A stretch of DNA of 64,000 nucleotides from Rheinheimera sp. (lineage in GTDB: Bacteria; Pseudomonadota; Gammaproteobacteria; Enterobacterales; Alteromonadaceae), in contig SSFI01000057.1 in assembly GCA_008015325.1 (NCBI GenBank), positions 55,633 through 119,632 on the forward strand, written 5' to 3'. Of this stretch, positions 8,647-19,012 are shown one piece after another. Under the pieces are notes generated by a model. It ran no database searches. It was given only the letters and a program-made list of their open reading frames with translations, and was not told the DNA's origin. Numbering within the stretch: the first letter of the stretch is position 1; the number at the start of each line of letters is the position of its first letter. The position numbers were made by a program, and so were the translations under genes.

Positions 8647-9537
8647 TTAACGCCGGCGGCGCAAATGTCGCCAGGCGTCAAATGAGTACAAACACAGCGC
8701 TGTCCAGATAAAACCAAAAGTCAGTAATTTGCTCGGGTCCAGCGGTTCGTTATACAAAAACACGCCAAAAACAAACATAAAACTGGGGCCGATGTACTGA
8801 AAAAAGCCCAGCGTCGATAACTGCAACCGTTTCGCTGCGCCGATAAAACACAGCAACGGTACTGTCGTTACCACGCCGGCGGCAATCAGCCACAAATTCA
8901 GGCTCAGCGGGTTTTGCGTCAGATCGGCATAAGGACTGTCGGCAAACTGGCTCCAGTACAACAGCGCCAGTGGCATCAGCAATAACGACTCAATAAACAG
9001 GCCGCCAATCGCATCCGTTGCCAGCTTTTTACGGAACAACCCGTACAGAGCAAAACTGCCGGCAAGCACCAGCGCTATCCAGGGCAAAGAGCCAAAATGA
9101 ATCAGTTGCAACATCACGCCGGCAAAAGCCAGCCCCACCGCCGCCCACTGCGCCGGACGCAGGCGTTCACCGAGAAACAACATACCCAACAGAATATTCA
9201 GCAACGGATTGATGTAATACCCGAGGCTCGCATCCAGCATGTGATGATTATTCACTGCCCAGATAAACAAGCCCCAGTTACCGGCCAATAACAAGGCGGT
9301 GCCGAGCATCGCCAGCACCATTTTCGGCTTTTGCAGTACTGCCAGCACTTTTGGCCATTGCTGTAACAGCGTCAGCACCAACGCCAGCAAAGCAAAAGAC
9401 CAGACGATGCGGTGCAATAAAATTTCCGGCGCCGGCACCTGATCTATCTGTTTGAAATATAACGGGGCTACGCCCCACAAGGTATAAGCAGTCGCGGCAA
9501 AAGCGCCGCCGATTTTCTGTTCGCGGGTCAATGACAT
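8647..9537 (-). CDS. rarD: RarD/EamA family drug-metabolite transporter
   Basis: A 296-residue inner-membrane protein with about ten predicted hydrophobic helices arranged as two EamA repeats. The opening GGAFAATAYTLWGVAPLYFK and the segment QYIGPSFMFVFGVFLYNEPL are characteristic of RarD (named for chloramphenicol sensitivity in E. coli). Substrate is unknown; the wider family exports amino acids and metabolites. It converges on the hydroxyproline dehydrogenase gene with only 12 bp between stop codons, so it is not part of that operon, although a metabolite role in the same pathway cannot be excluded. Confidence 0.88.
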   Translation of the reverse strand: MSLTREQKIGGAFAATAYTLWGVAPLYFKQIDQVPAPEILLHRIVWSFALLALVLTLLQQWPKVLAVLQKPKMVLAMLGTALLLAGNWGLFIWAVNNHHMLDASLGYYINPLLNILLGMLFLGERLRPAQWAAVGLAFAGVMLQLIHFGSLPWIALVLAGSFALYGLFRKKLATDAIGGLFIESLLLMPLALLYWSQFADSPYADLTQNPLSLNLWLIAAGVVTTVPLLCFIGAAKRLQLSTLGFFQYIGPSFMFVFGVFLYNEPLDPSKLLTFGFIWTALCLYSFDAWRHLRRRR

Positions 9538-9697
9538 GAATACGTTCGCCTTGCACCGGCAGGCGGGCGTTTTATCCGATATAAAACTGCAGTGCCGGCA
9601 AAGCGGGCATTTTAAACGATGCCGCGGCAGTCTGATACCCGGATTGCGGCAACGGATTGTTTATCAGGGCATACCATGATGGTTTCAGTGTTCAGCA

Positions 9698-11212
9698 TCA
9701 GACACGGCGCGGCATCGTAAAAAAACTCATTAACTGCTGCAGATGCTGACCCTGGTCCGCCAGCTGGTCAGCTGTACCTCTTAATTCCGTTGCGGCATCA
9801 GCACTTTGCATCGTCAATTGTGTCACCGTGTGGACAGCCTGACTGATTGCATGGCTGCCGGTCGACTGCTCCTGACAGGCTGCAGCGATTTCTTGCACCA
9901 GCTCAGACGTTTTCGCAATTTCCGGTAGCATAGCCGCCAGCGCTTTGCCGGATTTTTCCGAGCACAATAAAGTCTGACGCGCCAGGCTATCAATCTCGTG
10001 TGCAGCAATACGGCTGCGTTCAGCCAGTTTGCGCACTTCACTGGCAACCACCGCAAAACCGCGGCCATGCTCACCGGCACGCCCGGCTTCAATAGCGGCA
10101 TTCAGCGCTAACAGATTAGTCTGGTAAGCGATGTCATCGATCATCGTGATTTTACCAACGATCTCTCTGACAGCATCCAGCGTCTGCTGCACTGTTTGCC
10201 CACCGTCACTGGCCAAAGCGGAGGCACGCTGCGAGAGCTGGCCGGTCGCGACCGCGTTATCGGCATTTTGTCCAATTGAACCGGTCATTTGTTCTACGGC
10301 GGTACTGGTTTGCTCCACTTCAGCCATTTGCGCAGATGCCGATTCGGCGACCTGGGCTGCATGTTGCTGCACTGTGGCAGACGCCTGAGCAACCTGCCTG
10401 CTGGCGCTCTGCACATCGACAATAATACTGGTGAGATTGGCCGCCATGACCTGCAATGCGTCTGATAACTGGCGGATCTCAGGCACCTCAGTGCATTGCT
10501 GGCGTATGGTCAGGTCACCGGAAGCTACCATCTGACATTGCCGCACCAACTCCGCCAGAGGTTTGATCATACGGTGATGTAAGTACCACAATCCAGCACC
10601 GGAAAGCAGTACCGTCACAGCCAGTAAACTACCATCGAACAGCGTCAGGCCGCGCACACTGACGTGAAAAGCAAATAAAACATTTAGCAACAACATCAGC
10701 CAGCAGGACTGGCTGAACAGAGAGCGCGGCAGCAGTTGATCCAGCCAGCCGAGAAGACCATTACGCCGGACCTGGCCCTGCACAATTTTGACACCTTTGG
10801 CACTGCCGTCGCGGAATTGACGGTAGAGGGTTTCAGCAGCCTGCACCTGAGCTTTTCCTGGCGCAGCCCGCAGTGACATATAACCTACGGCTTCGCCATC
10901 ACGCCAGATTGGGTTGGCTTTCGCTTCCACCCAATAGTAGTCGCCATCTTTACAGCGGTTTTTCACCATGCCGCGCCAGGACTTCCCCGCTTTCAGCGTT
11001 TTCCACAAATCAGCAAAAGCCTCAGTCGGCATGTCCGGGTGACGCACAATATTGTGATGCTCGCCCATCAGCTCATCATCACTAAAACCACTGATTTCGA
11101 TAAAAGGCCTGTTTACGTATTGAATGCGACCGGACAGGTCGGTTTTCGACACAATATAAGCACCTGGGGCGAGCACTTTCTCCTGGTCAGTGACCGGCAA
11201 ATTTTTCCGCAT
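9698..11212 (-). CDS. methyl-accepting chemotaxis protein with N-terminal PAS domain (Aer-like)
   Basis: A 504-residue receptor. An N-terminal Aer-type PAS (about residues 15-115, with [25 protein letters not shown] and [10 protein letters not shown]) is followed by a hydrophobic hairpin (about 165-205), a HAMP segment and a cytoplasmic signalling domain with the CheA/CheW tip [20 protein letters not shown]. There is no periplasmic sensor domain, so it should sense an internal cue. In E. coli Aer the PAS binds FAD for aerotaxis, and a redox or energy role is likely here. An AGGAG precedes the start. No che genes are nearby. Confidence 0.92.
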   Translation of the reverse strand: MRKNLPVTDQEKVLAPGAYIVSKTDLSGRIQYVNRPFIEISGFSDDELMGEHHNIVRHPDMPTEAFADLWKTLKAGKSWRGMVKNRCKDGDYYWVEAKANPIWRDGEAVGYMSLRAAPGKAQVQAAETLYRQFRDGSAKGVKIVQGQVRRNGLLGWLDQLLPRSLFSQSCWLMLLLNVLFAFHVSVRGLTLFDGSLLAVTVLLSGAGLWYLHHRMIKPLAELVRQCQMVASGDLTIRQQCTEVPEIRQLSDALQVMAANLTSIIVDVQSASRQVAQASATVQQHAAQVAESASAQMAEVEQTSTAVEQMTGSIGQNADNAVATGQLSQRASALASDGGQTVQQTLDAVREIVGKITMIDDIAYQTNLLALNAAIEAGRAGEHGRGFAVVASEVRKLAERSRIAAHEIDSLARQTLLCSEKSGKALAAMLPEIAKTSELVQEIAAACQEQSTGSHAISQAVHTVTQLTMQSADAATELRGTADQLADQGQHLQQLMSFFTMPRRV

Positions 11213-11450
11213 TTCAAACTCCTGTGCAGGTATTTTCCAGCAAATACCATGATGAACCCCAAGAGCATAGTTAATGTGGCGGGCGCACGACTGCTGTACC
11301 CACCAGAATAAATCTGGTCAGATGAGGTAGATCAATGTTTTTGCAGGGAATACCAACGGGAAATTGGATACTGAACTGCTGACTAACTCATGTATGTACC
11401 GAATTAAATCCAGCTGATCCGCAAATGTCTGGCTTGCTGAAATCCCGACA

Positions 11451-11903
11451 TCACCCCACCAGATAAGTGCCGGTGCCGAGCGCGATGTGCAGACCTTCGT
11501 TGTTGTGCAGTTCCATCCGGCAGACACAAACTTTATTGCCGGAGCGGATCACTTGCGCCGTGGCGATAAACTCGTCGCCGCGGCCGGGACGCAGGTAGTC
11601 GGTGCGGATATCTATAGTGCTCATCTTGCCAAGTTTGGCGGCCAGCTGGGCGTGATCTGTCGTTTCCAGCCGCACCAGCGCACTGGACACCGCCATAATA
11701 CCGCCCACCACATCCAGCACCGAGGCAATCACGCCACCATGCAAAATTTGCTGCACCGGATTGCCGACCAGCTCAGTTTTCCAGTGAAAACGTACTTCAG
11801 CGCGTTCGGCCGAAAACTCAGTAACGCGCAGCCCCAACAGCTGATTAAACGGCATTTGCTGAAACACTGAAGCGATAAATGGCAGTAAATCAGCAGTTTG
11901 CAT
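11451..11903 (-). CDS. YigI-like hotdog-fold thioesterase
   Basis: A 150-residue hotdog thioesterase of the PaaI/YigI kind, with the active-site region QQILHGGVIASVLDVVGG and the later strand STIDIRTDYLRPGRG. Such cytosolic enzymes hydrolyse acyl-CoA thioesters. Several upstream in-frame starts exist (12026 and 11927), but the ATG at 11903 has a GGAG at a usable distance and begins where family homology begins. It stands alone, divergent from the copper-type regulator, with 233 bp between. Confidence 0.82.
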   Translation of the reverse strand: MQTADLLPFIASVFQQMPFNQLLGLRVTEFSAERAEVRFHWKTELVGNPVQQILHGGVIASVLDVVGGIMAVSSALVRLETTDHAQLAAKLGKMSTIDIRTDYLRPGRGDEFIATAQVIRSGNKVCVCRMELHNNEGLHIALGTGTYLVG

Positions 11904-12033
11904 CTGGGTACTCCGGGTGACGGTCATTGGTTTATCACTGGTAAGAGCAGTTAAATTACTGCGCAATCCGCTGACTGTAAAGCCATACCGGCACAGTTGA
12001 GCGCTTTGCCGCTGCCACCCAGCCAAAACTGCC

Positions 12034-12047
12034 TGACAACATTGTCA
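12034..12047. promoter_or_regulatory. CusR/CopR-type box TGACAA-N2-TTGTCA
   Basis: A perfect inverted repeat TGACAACATTGTCA lies 90 bp upstream of the response regulator. It matches the core of the E. coli CusR box (TGACAAnnTTGTCA). A further TGTCAT half-site follows at 12054-12059. It predicts autoregulation by the adjacent two-component system. Confidence 0.7.
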
Positions 12048-12136
12048 TCCGGCTGTCATCTGGTTGTCGGCTGCATCCCGTCACTTTAAGCTGTTATGCT
12101 ACAGCGGCTCAAAGCCTGGATCTGAAGAGATATCCG

Positions 12137-12826
12137 ATGCGTTTATTGATTGTCGAAGATGAAGTGAAAACCGGAGATTACCTGAAACAGGGCTTTACCG
12201 AAGCCGGTTTTAATCCGACTTTATGCCGCAATGGCCTGGATGGCCATCATCTGGCCATGACCGAAGATTTTGAGCTGATTATTCTGGATGTGATGTTGCC
12301 CGACGTCGATGGCCTGCGCATTGTCAAGGCGCTGCGTGAGGCCAACCGCCATACCCCGGTATTACTGCTGAGCGCACTAGATACCGTCGATGACCGGGTG
12401 CGCGGGCTGGAACTGGGTGCCGACGATTATCTGGTAAAGCCTTTTGCTTTTAACGAGTTACTGGCCAGAGCCCGCACTTTGCTACGCCGTGGTCAGCTGG
12501 CACCACAGGCCGACCGGCTGCAGGCCGCCGATTTAGTGCTGGAGATCAGTAAACGTAAGGCCAGCCGCGGTGGGAAAAAACTCAGTCTGACGCCAAAAGA
12601 ATTCGCCTTGCTGGAACTGCTGCTGCGCCGTGAAGGCGAAGTGTTACCGCGCTCGCTGATCGCCAGCCAGGTCTGGGATATGAATTTTGATTCAGACACC
12701 AACGTCATTGATGTCGCAGTGCGTCGCTTACGCAGTAAAGTCGACGATGACTACACAGTGAAACTGATCCATACCGTGCGCGGCATGGGCTACAAGCTGG
12801 AGGTGCCGGATGCCGACGCCAGCTGA
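12137..12826 (+). CDS. heavy-metal (copper/silver) type response regulator, OmpR family
   Basis: A 229-residue OmpR-type regulator. The receiver has the acidic pair in IVEDE, phospho-acceptor Asp51 ([12 protein letters not shown]) and the Lys of DYLVKPF; the C-terminal winged helix ends in [10 protein letters not shown]. It follows the CusR/CopR/IrlR subfamily pattern ([20 protein letters not shown]), and a CusR-type box lies upstream, so copper or silver sensing is likely. It overlaps the sensor kinase gene by 17 bp, showing co-expression. No cusCFBA or copA genes are in the window, so the targets lie elsewhere. Confidence 0.9.
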   Translation: MRLLIVEDEVKTGDYLKQGFTEAGFNPTLCRNGLDGHHLAMTEDFELIILDVMLPDVDGLRIVKALREANRHTPVLLLSALDTVDDRVRGLELGADDYLVKPFAFNELLARARTLLRRGQLAPQADRLQAADLVLEISKRKASRGGKKLSLTPKEFALLELLLRREGEVLPRSLIASQVWDMNFDSDTNVIDVAVRRLRSKVDDDYTVKLIHTVRGMGYKLEVPDADAS

Positions 12827-14270
12827 GCTGTCAAAGCCACAATCGCGACAACAACCGCGGCCATTATCGCTCGCCACCCGGGTGATGTTTTTTGTCGCCG
12901 CCGCCGTTTTACTCTGTGCAGGTTTGCTCGCGACTATGCTGCAAAATTCCATCGAAGCGCATTTTGCCGAACAAGACGCAGGCGAGCTGCAGGCCGTGGC
13001 GCATTCAGTGCTGCACACGCTGCAAGACCCGGCGCTGCAACCACAGCAACATCACGCCAGCCTGCATCAGGTGTTAACCGGCCACCACCAGACGTATTAT
13101 CTGGTGCTGGGCGCCGATGAAAAACCGGCGCTCAGCGCCGATGGTGCAGATTTAACGCCATTATTTCGCCTGACCCGGCCTGTCAGTCAGATCACGCCGG
13201 CTGACCTTATCAGTTGGGACCAGGGCGCACACACTTATCGCGGCGCGATTTTGCAGGGCCCCAAAGGCCAGCAAATCGCCGTGGCGATGGAAATGGAATT
13301 TCACCTGCATTACCTGCATCTGCTGCGCTGGACTTTATGGCTGACCATCGCCGCTGCCGTCGCGCTGATTTTACTGGCGGCCTGGCTGGGTGTGCGCCAG
13401 GGTTTGTTGCCGCTGCGCCAGCTCAGCAATGATATCCGCCAGATCAGCACGGAAAAATTGCACCTGCGACTGGAACCGGGGCAAGTACCGGTGGAACTGG
13501 CTGAATTAGTGCAAAGTTTTAACCAGATGATTGAAAACCTGCAGCAGGGCTTCAGCCGGCTGTCGGAGTTTTCCGCCGACATCGCGCATGAACTGCGTAC
13601 GCCGCTCAGTAACCTTATCACCCAGACACAGGTCAGCCTCAGCAAAGAGCGCAGTCTGGAGGAATACCGCGAACTGCTGTATTCCAATCTGGAAGAACAG
13701 GAGCGGCTGGCAAAAATGGTCAGCGACATGCTGTGGCTGGCCAAAACCGACCATGGCCTGATCAAACTGCAGCCGGCAGCGGTTGCATTGGAACCACTCT
13801 GCCGGCAGCTGTTCGAGTTTTTTGAATTTATCGCCGACGAACGCAATATCCGCCTGCAATATCAGGGGCCCGCAGTTTTTCTGCAGGCTGACAAAGTGAT
13901 GCTGCAGCGTGCGCTGTCGAATCTGCTGTCCAATGCCATCCGCCATGCCGACGCCGACAGCACAGTCTGGGTCCGGGTCAATACGCTGCCCGGCCACCTG
14001 GAGATCTGTATCCGTAACAGTGGGCCTGTGATAGCGCCAGAGCATTTGCCGCGGCTGTTTGAGCGCTTTTATCGTGCCGATCCATCGCGGCAACGCCACA
14101 GTGAAGGGGCGGGTCTCGGCCTTGCCATGGTGCAATCGATAGTGACGCTGCACGGCGGCGAAATCAGCGCGGTATCTGTGCCGGATGCAGCGCAAAGTCC
14201 CGGTCATGGTTACACCGATTTTATCCTGCGCTGGCCTCTGGACAAGCGCCCGCTGAACCAGCTAAGTTAA
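12810..14270 (+). CDS. heavy-metal sensor histidine kinase (CusS/CopS type)
   Basis: A 486-residue membrane kinase. A first membrane helix (about residues 24-45), a periplasmic domain of about 125 residues and a second helix (about 170-195) are followed by HAMP, HisKA with phospho-acceptor His260 ([16 protein letters not shown]) and an HATPase with N, G1 and G2 boxes ([20 protein letters not shown]). The [13 protein letters not shown] spelling is typical of heavy-metal kinases. It should phosphorylate the overlapping regulator at 12137. The periplasmic part is His-rich ([14 protein letters not shown]), in keeping with metal binding. Confidence 0.9.
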   Translation: MPTPAELSKPQSRQQPRPLSLATRVMFFVAAAVLLCAGLLATMLQNSIEAHFAEQDAGELQAVAHSVLHTLQDPALQPQQHHASLHQVLTGHHQTYYLVLGADEKPALSADGADLTPLFRLTRPVSQITPADLISWDQGAHTYRGAILQGPKGQQIAVAMEMEFHLHYLHLLRWTLWLTIAAAVALILLAAWLGVRQGLLPLRQLSNDIRQISTEKLHLRLEPGQVPVELAELVQSFNQMIENLQQGFSRLSEFSADIAHELRTPLSNLITQTQVSLSKERSLEEYRELLYSNLEEQERLAKMVSDMLWLAKTDHGLIKLQPAAVALEPLCRQLFEFFEFIADERNIRLQYQGPAVFLQADKVMLQRALSNLLSNAIRHADADSTVWVRVNTLPGHLEICIRNSGPVIAPEHLPRLFERFYRADPSRQRHSEGAGLGLAMVQSIVTLHGGEISAVSVPDAAQSPGHGYTDFILRWPLDKRPLNQLS

Positions 14271-14386
14271 CCAACGCCGGAGTTTTGTCCGGCGCTGTCA
14301 TCGAGTCGTCAGCCACCTGTGCTGAGCTATTTGGCGGCGGACTTCCGTTTCAGCCCCTATGCATAACAATAACAACAAGGGTATTT

Positions 14387-15346
14387 ATGCTGTTCACGCT
14401 GTTTATTCTCTGCTGGTTTTCAGCCACGATTTTTTATGTGTATCGCATACGCGGCGACGCCCGATACCAGAGTTTCAGTCAGTATTTACGCAAGAGCTGG
14501 CCGATTTTTGCGCCTTTTAACTGCGTGTTATATCTGTTTACCAAACGCAAAGCCCAGGGCGCTTATATCGACCCGGCGCAGTATAAAAATCTGCATTTAA
14601 TCCAGCAGCATTACCCCACCATTTTGGCCGAAGCCAAAGCGCTGTTTGACAATAAAGCCTTTTGCCAGACCAATGAACCTGGCAGCCCCGGCTATTACGA
14701 CGTTGGTTTCAGAACATTTTTTAAGTACGGCTGGAGCAAATTTTATCTGTGCTGGTATGGTTATCAGCACGAGAGCGCGAAAAAAACCTGCCCGCAGACG
14801 CTGGCGATTTTGCAGCAAATTCCCGAGATCAAAGGCGCGATGTTTTCTATTCTGCCGCCGCATTCACAACTGACCATTCACTCGGATCCGCTGGCCTGTT
14901 CGCTGCGTTACCATTTTGCTCTGATGGTACCGAATTCGCCGGACTGTTTTATCAATGTCGATGGCAAAGCCGCACACTGGCGCGATGGCGAAGCCTTTAT
15001 TTTTGATGAAACTTTCCCGCATTTTGTCCGCAATGACACCGACCAGCATCGCCTGATCCTGATGTGCGACATCGAAAGACCGATGTACTGGCCGGGCCGT
15101 TTGTTTAATTTCTTTTATGGTTTTCTGGTGCGGACCACAGTAGTACCGAATACCGCTGAGGATAAAGTCGGTAAAGCCAGCGCTTTGTTTGCCAGAGTGT
15201 CGCCTTTGCTGGGTCAGGGCAAAACGATGAAAAAAGCCAAACCCCGCTTATACAAAGTGGTGAAATACGGTCTGAACACCACTTTGCTGGCGCTGTTTTA
15301 TCTGATGTTACATGGCATTTATCAGGTAGTGGCCAGCGTGGTCTGA
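14387..15346 (+). CDS. lpxO: aspartyl/asparaginyl beta-hydroxylase family protein, LpxO-like lipid A hydroxylase
   Basis: A 319-residue protein with an N-terminal membrane helix (MLFTLFILCWFSATIFYVY), a soluble 2-oxoglutarate/Fe(II) domain and a C-terminal helix. Iron ligands His165-x-Asp167 (TIHSDP) and His212 (FPHFVRN), and the 2-oxoglutarate-binding Arg near 222, are in place. LpxO hydroxylates a secondary acyl chain of lipid A at the inner membrane. The frame is open back to 14285, but the ATG at 14387 follows an AAGGG and starts the membrane anchor. It lies 116 bp after the kinase gene; an envelope-stress link to that system is only speculation. Confidence 0.8.
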   Translation: MLFTLFILCWFSATIFYVYRIRGDARYQSFSQYLRKSWPIFAPFNCVLYLFTKRKAQGAYIDPAQYKNLHLIQQHYPTILAEAKALFDNKAFCQTNEPGSPGYYDVGFRTFFKYGWSKFYLCWYGYQHESAKKTCPQTLAILQQIPEIKGAMFSILPPHSQLTIHSDPLACSLRYHFALMVPNSPDCFINVDGKAAHWRDGEAFIFDETFPHFVRNDTDQHRLILMCDIERPMYWPGRLFNFFYGFLVRTTVVPNTAEDKVGKASALFARVSPLLGQGKTMKKAKPRLYKVVKYGLNTTLLALFYLMLHGIYQVVASVV

Positions 15347-15370
15347 CAAACCTGACGGTCGCTGTTGATT

Positions 15371-15409
15371 AAAGTACAAGGCCGGTTTGACACCGGCCTT
15401 GTACTTTTT
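15371..15409. terminator. strong terminator between convergent genes
   Basis: A perfect 16-bp stem, AAAGTACAAGGCCGGT with its complement, a 5-nt TTGAC loop and a trailing T-run. It lies between the stop codons of the LpxO-like gene (+) and the M61 peptidase (-), and could serve both. Confidence 0.9.
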
Positions 15410-15428
15410 CAGGCTCAGGCAGCCAGGG

Positions 15429-17237
15429 TTATTGCTTCGCCCCTAACCAGGCGTCACGACGTTTAATGCTGGCGCGGCTGGCTTTTTTATCCAGACTGAG
15501 TTTCAGCGCCGGATCCGCCGCGACGGTGATATTCACTGTATGTTCGCGGTCAAAGCGGCGGTACTGCAGGGCCAGCACATCACCGGGCTGCGCCGCTTTT
15601 AACGCAGTGTCGATGTCCGCGGCGGAGCGCAGCCGCACCGCACCGAGCTTCAGCAACAAATCACCGTCGGTGATACCGGCACTGGCCCAGGGGCTACCGT
15701 CACGTGACACCGACTGCACCCGCACCGAATCGCCGAAGCTTTCCAGCGTTAAAGGCCCGAGCCAGGCTTTTTCTGCGTCTTCCTGCTCCAGCGTTAAGCC
15801 CATTTGCGCAAACAAAGCGGCAAAATCCGGTAAAGCCGGGCCATGGATGCTGTCACGAAAAAAGGTCTCGGCAAATTTCGTGTCGCCGCTGACTTCGGCT
15901 AACGCCTGCTGAATATCCGCCAGCTGATAAGGTTGCTCCGTTTTACCAAAACGTTGCCACATCAACTGCATCAGCGCATCCAAATCGGTGTTGTACTGCG
16001 TGCGCAGCGTCAAATCCAGCGCCAGCGCCACGACTTCGCCGTAGGTGTAATACGACAGGAAGTTGTTGCCATAGTTGGTTTTATCCACCGCCACACCGGC
16101 ATCGACAAACACCGCCTGCTGACTGACGGCTGCCGGACCGGACCAGCGCCGCGCCGGCGTTTGCAGTGTCTGATTTAATGGCTTTTGCACTTTTTCCAGA
16201 TAAGTGTCCAAGTCAAAATGACTGCTGCGTTTGAGGGCTAACTTGCCGTAATAGTTAGTAAAACCCTCTGCAAACCACAGCGCATCACTCATATTGGTCT
16301 GGCTGTAATCAAAAGGTTCGAGGTTTTTCGGCCGGATGCGTTCAACGTTCCAGGCATGAAAAAACTCATGCGAAATAGTTTCAATCTGCGAAAACTCTTC
16401 CTGCGCCAGCGAGCTGTCGCTGGTCACCACGGTTGAATTGCGGTGCTCCATGCCATCGCCATCGACACCGGGTAAATAGTCGGCGATAAAGGTATAACGC
16501 TGATTAGCAAAATCCGGCAGCTCGCCAAAAATTGCCTGCTGCTGCCTGACCACCGCCTGGGTTTTCTCTAGCAGCACTTTGGCTTCATCGGCACTGCCAT
16601 CGTGATGCAGCGCCAGTTCAATCTGATAGGTTTTGCCAGCAGACGGCTGGCTAAAGCTGTACAGCTGGTGCTCGCTCAGTTCCAGCGGGCTGTCCATCAG
16701 ATAATCCAGCTGTGGTGCTTTGAGCGAACCATCCGGCTGTGGATACAGCTGAGTTGCAGCGCGCCAGCTGGTCGGCATGGCTTTGAGGCTTACGGTGGCC
16801 GGCGCGGCCCGCAGCGCAGGAGCAAATAACAGAGACGCCGGCATATTTAAATGCACGTGGCGGCTGTCGATCTGGTTATAAGTACCGTCGGCATGATTAC
16901 CAAACAGCAGATAACTGACCTGCACTTCGCCCTGATGGCCGCTAACCTGCCAGCTGGTCGGCGACACCCGCTGCAGCACCAGCGGATTGCCCTGCCCATC
17001 CAGCGCTTTGAGCGCATAAATATTTTTAGCAAAGTCGTGGCGGGCATAACGCCCCGGTGACGCAGACGACATCTGCAGCACCAAAGGCGCCGTGTCTGCC
17101 ACCACAAAACGCGCACTGACCGCTATCTGATGCCGGTGATGACCTGCCAAATCAAGCTGATAAACACTGTCGGCATTGGCCAAAGAACTGGCTCCTGCCA
17201 GCCACAAAGCAAAGGTAAAACGATTCAATAAAAACAT
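15429..17237 (-). CDS. M61 family glycyl aminopeptidase-like protease with PDZ domain
   Basis: A 602-residue exported metalloprotease. The signal peptide ends at ASSLANA. An N-terminal beta domain precedes the catalytic domain with HEFFH at 290-294 and the downstream EGFTNYYG Glu ligand region, and a PDZ domain (about 470-565, SPWASAGITDGDLLLKLG) follows. M61 enzymes remove N-terminal Gly or Ala or act as periplasmic quality-control proteases. The ATG at 17237 with AAGGA ahead is preferred over an upstream ATG that would bury the signal peptide. It stands alone, read towards the shared terminator. Confidence 0.9.
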   Translation of the reverse strand: MFLLNRFTFALWLAGASSLANADSVYQLDLAGHHRHQIAVSARFVVADTAPLVLQMSSASPGRYARHDFAKNIYALKALDGQGNPLVLQRVSPTSWQVSGHQGEVQVSYLLFGNHADGTYNQIDSRHVHLNMPASLLFAPALRAAPATVSLKAMPTSWRAATQLYPQPDGSLKAPQLDYLMDSPLELSEHQLYSFSQPSAGKTYQIELALHHDGSADEAKVLLEKTQAVVRQQQAIFGELPDFANQRYTFIADYLPGVDGDGMEHRNSTVVTSDSSLAQEEFSQIETISHEFFHAWNVERIRPKNLEPFDYSQTNMSDALWFAEGFTNYYGKLALKRSSHFDLDTYLEKVQKPLNQTLQTPARRWSGPAAVSQQAVFVDAGVAVDKTNYGNNFLSYYTYGEVVALALDLTLRTQYNTDLDALMQLMWQRFGKTEQPYQLADIQQALAEVSGDTKFAETFFRDSIHGPALPDFAALFAQMGLTLEQEDAEKAWLGPLTLESFGDSVRVQSVSRDGSPWASAGITDGDLLLKLGAVRLRSAADIDTALKAAQPGDVLALQYRRFDREHTVNITVAADPALKLSLDKKASRASIKRRDAWLGAKQ

Positions 17238-17350
17238 GATGTTCCTTGATCTGCAGCCGCTCAACAGCTGCCGGTTGATGCATAGCGTTTACAGCAGTTA
17301 ATCACAGCACAAGGCTTCGCGGCAAAGCATTTAGACGGTAGCGCCTGTCA

Positions 17351-19012
17351 TTACAGGTACAAGGTCCGGTCAAACACCCCATCCTGCTGTTGCTGATGAC
17401 TGGCGATGATCAAAATGCCGTGCTGTTGAAACGTCGCCAACCGCTTTAGCAGCTGCTGAGCCAGCTGTTGTTGCAGGCCGGCGAAGGGTTCGTCGAGCAA
17501 TAACACTGCTGGTTTTTGTAGGAGCAGGCGCGCTAAGGCAAAACGTTTTAATTCGCCGCCGGATAAGCCGACGCCATAATCACCCAGCACCGTCAGCAAG
17601 CCTTGTGGTTGGCGCGATAGCCACTCTTCAAGCCCGACCATTGCCAGCACTGCAAGCAGCTCATCGTCAGTCGCGTCCGGCTTGGCCAAACGCAAGTCCG
17701 CCGCTACTTGCAAACCAAACAAATACGGCCGCTGCGGCAGATAACCAATTTGACGATAGAGTGCCGAGGTGGACCACTGTGTCAGATCCAAATGCTGCAG
17801 CTGCACTACACCGCTCAATGTCGGAATTTCCGCCGCCAGCGTTTGCAGCAAACAGCTTTTACCACTGCCGGACGGGCCTTTGAGCAGCACCACGTCGCCG
17901 GTCTGAAAGCTGGCACTGACGTTTCCCAGCGGCAGCTGGAAACCGAACTGCAGCTGCTGCACGTCCAGACGGATTTTTTGCCCGACGTCGGGTGCCGCCG
18001 CCACAGTTTCATCCGGCAAAGTCAGCGCTTCGTCAGGGCCGGCCAGCGCATTGCAGCGCTGCTGCGCCGCTCGGAGCTGACCATAACTCTGTGGCAGCAA
18101 CACCAACGGCAACAGCAGCTCTGTCAGCCCGAGCCAGGCCAGCACTAACCCCAGCCATAACGGTACTGACAGCGGAAAACCCAGCCCGGCCTGCCAGGCT
18201 TGCAACATCGGCCAGGCAAGTGCGGCGAGACCTGCCAGCATCAGCAGCTGCAGCGCAAACTGCGCCGCCAGCTGACCATATTGCTGCCGTTGCTGTAACT
18301 GCAGCAGCTGTTGATCCAACCGGATAAACTGTTGTTGCCGCTCGGGCCAATGGCCTGTGGTCAATAACGTGGTCAGCAGCTGCAGGTTTTCCAGCAGCAC
18401 CGCACGTCGTTGCCCCTGTTGCTGTACTTCTGTGGCAGCCTGTTGCACAGTTCCACGCGCACCAAGCCGGCACAGACATATCACCGTAATGACCGGCAAC
18501 AGCAACAGCACGGTCACAGGCCAGAAAGCCGCCGGCAGCAGCAGAAACACCAACAGCAAAAAAGCTGCGCTCAGCAAGCTAGCATACCCCAACGGATTGA
18601 GTAGCCGCAGCGGCAGCTGATCTAACAGGTCAATATCGGCAATCAAGCGCTGCAAGCGATCACCGCCGGCCAATACTGTTGTGCCGGTTTGGTGCGCGAG
18701 CGCGACAAAAACCTGCACCCGCAGTACCGCCAGCAAGCGCAGCACCAGCGCATGCGACACCAGCCGTTCGCCATAACGACCGGCGGTGCGCACAATCGCA
18801 AACAGCCTGATCAAAGCCCCCGGCCTTAAATAATTAAAACTGGCGCCGACGCCGGCCGCTGCAGCCGCGCTGATAAACCAGCCGGACCAAGCCAGCAGCG
18901 CCACTGTCGCCATGACCGTCAGCAGGCCCAGACTAAAACTTAAGCTCCAGCCGGCTTTGTGGCTACGCCATAAATCGCGTAAGCGGATACCTGGTTGGGG
19001 GCGCGACTTCAT
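17351..19012 (-). CDS. cydC: glutathione/cysteine ABC exporter subunit CydC
   Basis: A 553-residue fused permease-ATPase. About six membrane helices occupy residues 20-320; the ATPase has Walker A GPSGSGKSCLLQ, signature LSGGELKRFALARLLL and Walker B VLLLDEPFAGL. With CydD it forms the inner-membrane exporter that moves glutathione and cysteine to the periplasm and is needed for cytochrome bd assembly. It is the last gene of the cydABXDC operon and overlaps cydD by 4 bp (ATGA). Confidence 0.92.
   Translation of the reverse strand: MKSRPQPGIRLRDLWRSHKAGWSLSFSLGLLTVMATVALLAWSGWFISAAAAAGVGASFNYLRPGALIRLFAIVRTAGRYGERLVSHALVLRLLAVLRVQVFVALAHQTGTTVLAGGDRLQRLIADIDLLDQLPLRLLNPLGYASLLSAAFLLLVFLLLPAAFWPVTVLLLLPVITVICLCRLGARGTVQQAATEVQQQGQRRAVLLENLQLLTTLLTTGHWPERQQQFIRLDQQLLQLQQRQQYGQLAAQFALQLLMLAGLAALAWPMLQAWQAGLGFPLSVPLWLGLVLAWLGLTELLLPLVLLPQSYGQLRAAQQRCNALAGPDEALTLPDETVAAAPDVGQKIRLDVQQLQFGFQLPLGNVSASFQTGDVVLLKGPSGSGKSCLLQTLAAEIPTLSGVVQLQHLDLTQWSTSALYRQIGYLPQRPYLFGLQVAADLRLAKPDATDDELLAVLAMVGLEEWLSRQPQGLLTVLGDYGVGLSGGELKRFALARLLLQKPAVLLLDEPFAGLQQQLAQQLLKRLATFQQHGILIIASHQQQQDGVFDRTLYL

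Noticed and set aside
14275..14294. Hairpin CGCCGGA/TCCGGCG after the copper-type kinase gene
   Set aside because: A 7-bp stem without a T-run; not convincing as a terminator, and it lies in the leader of the next gene.
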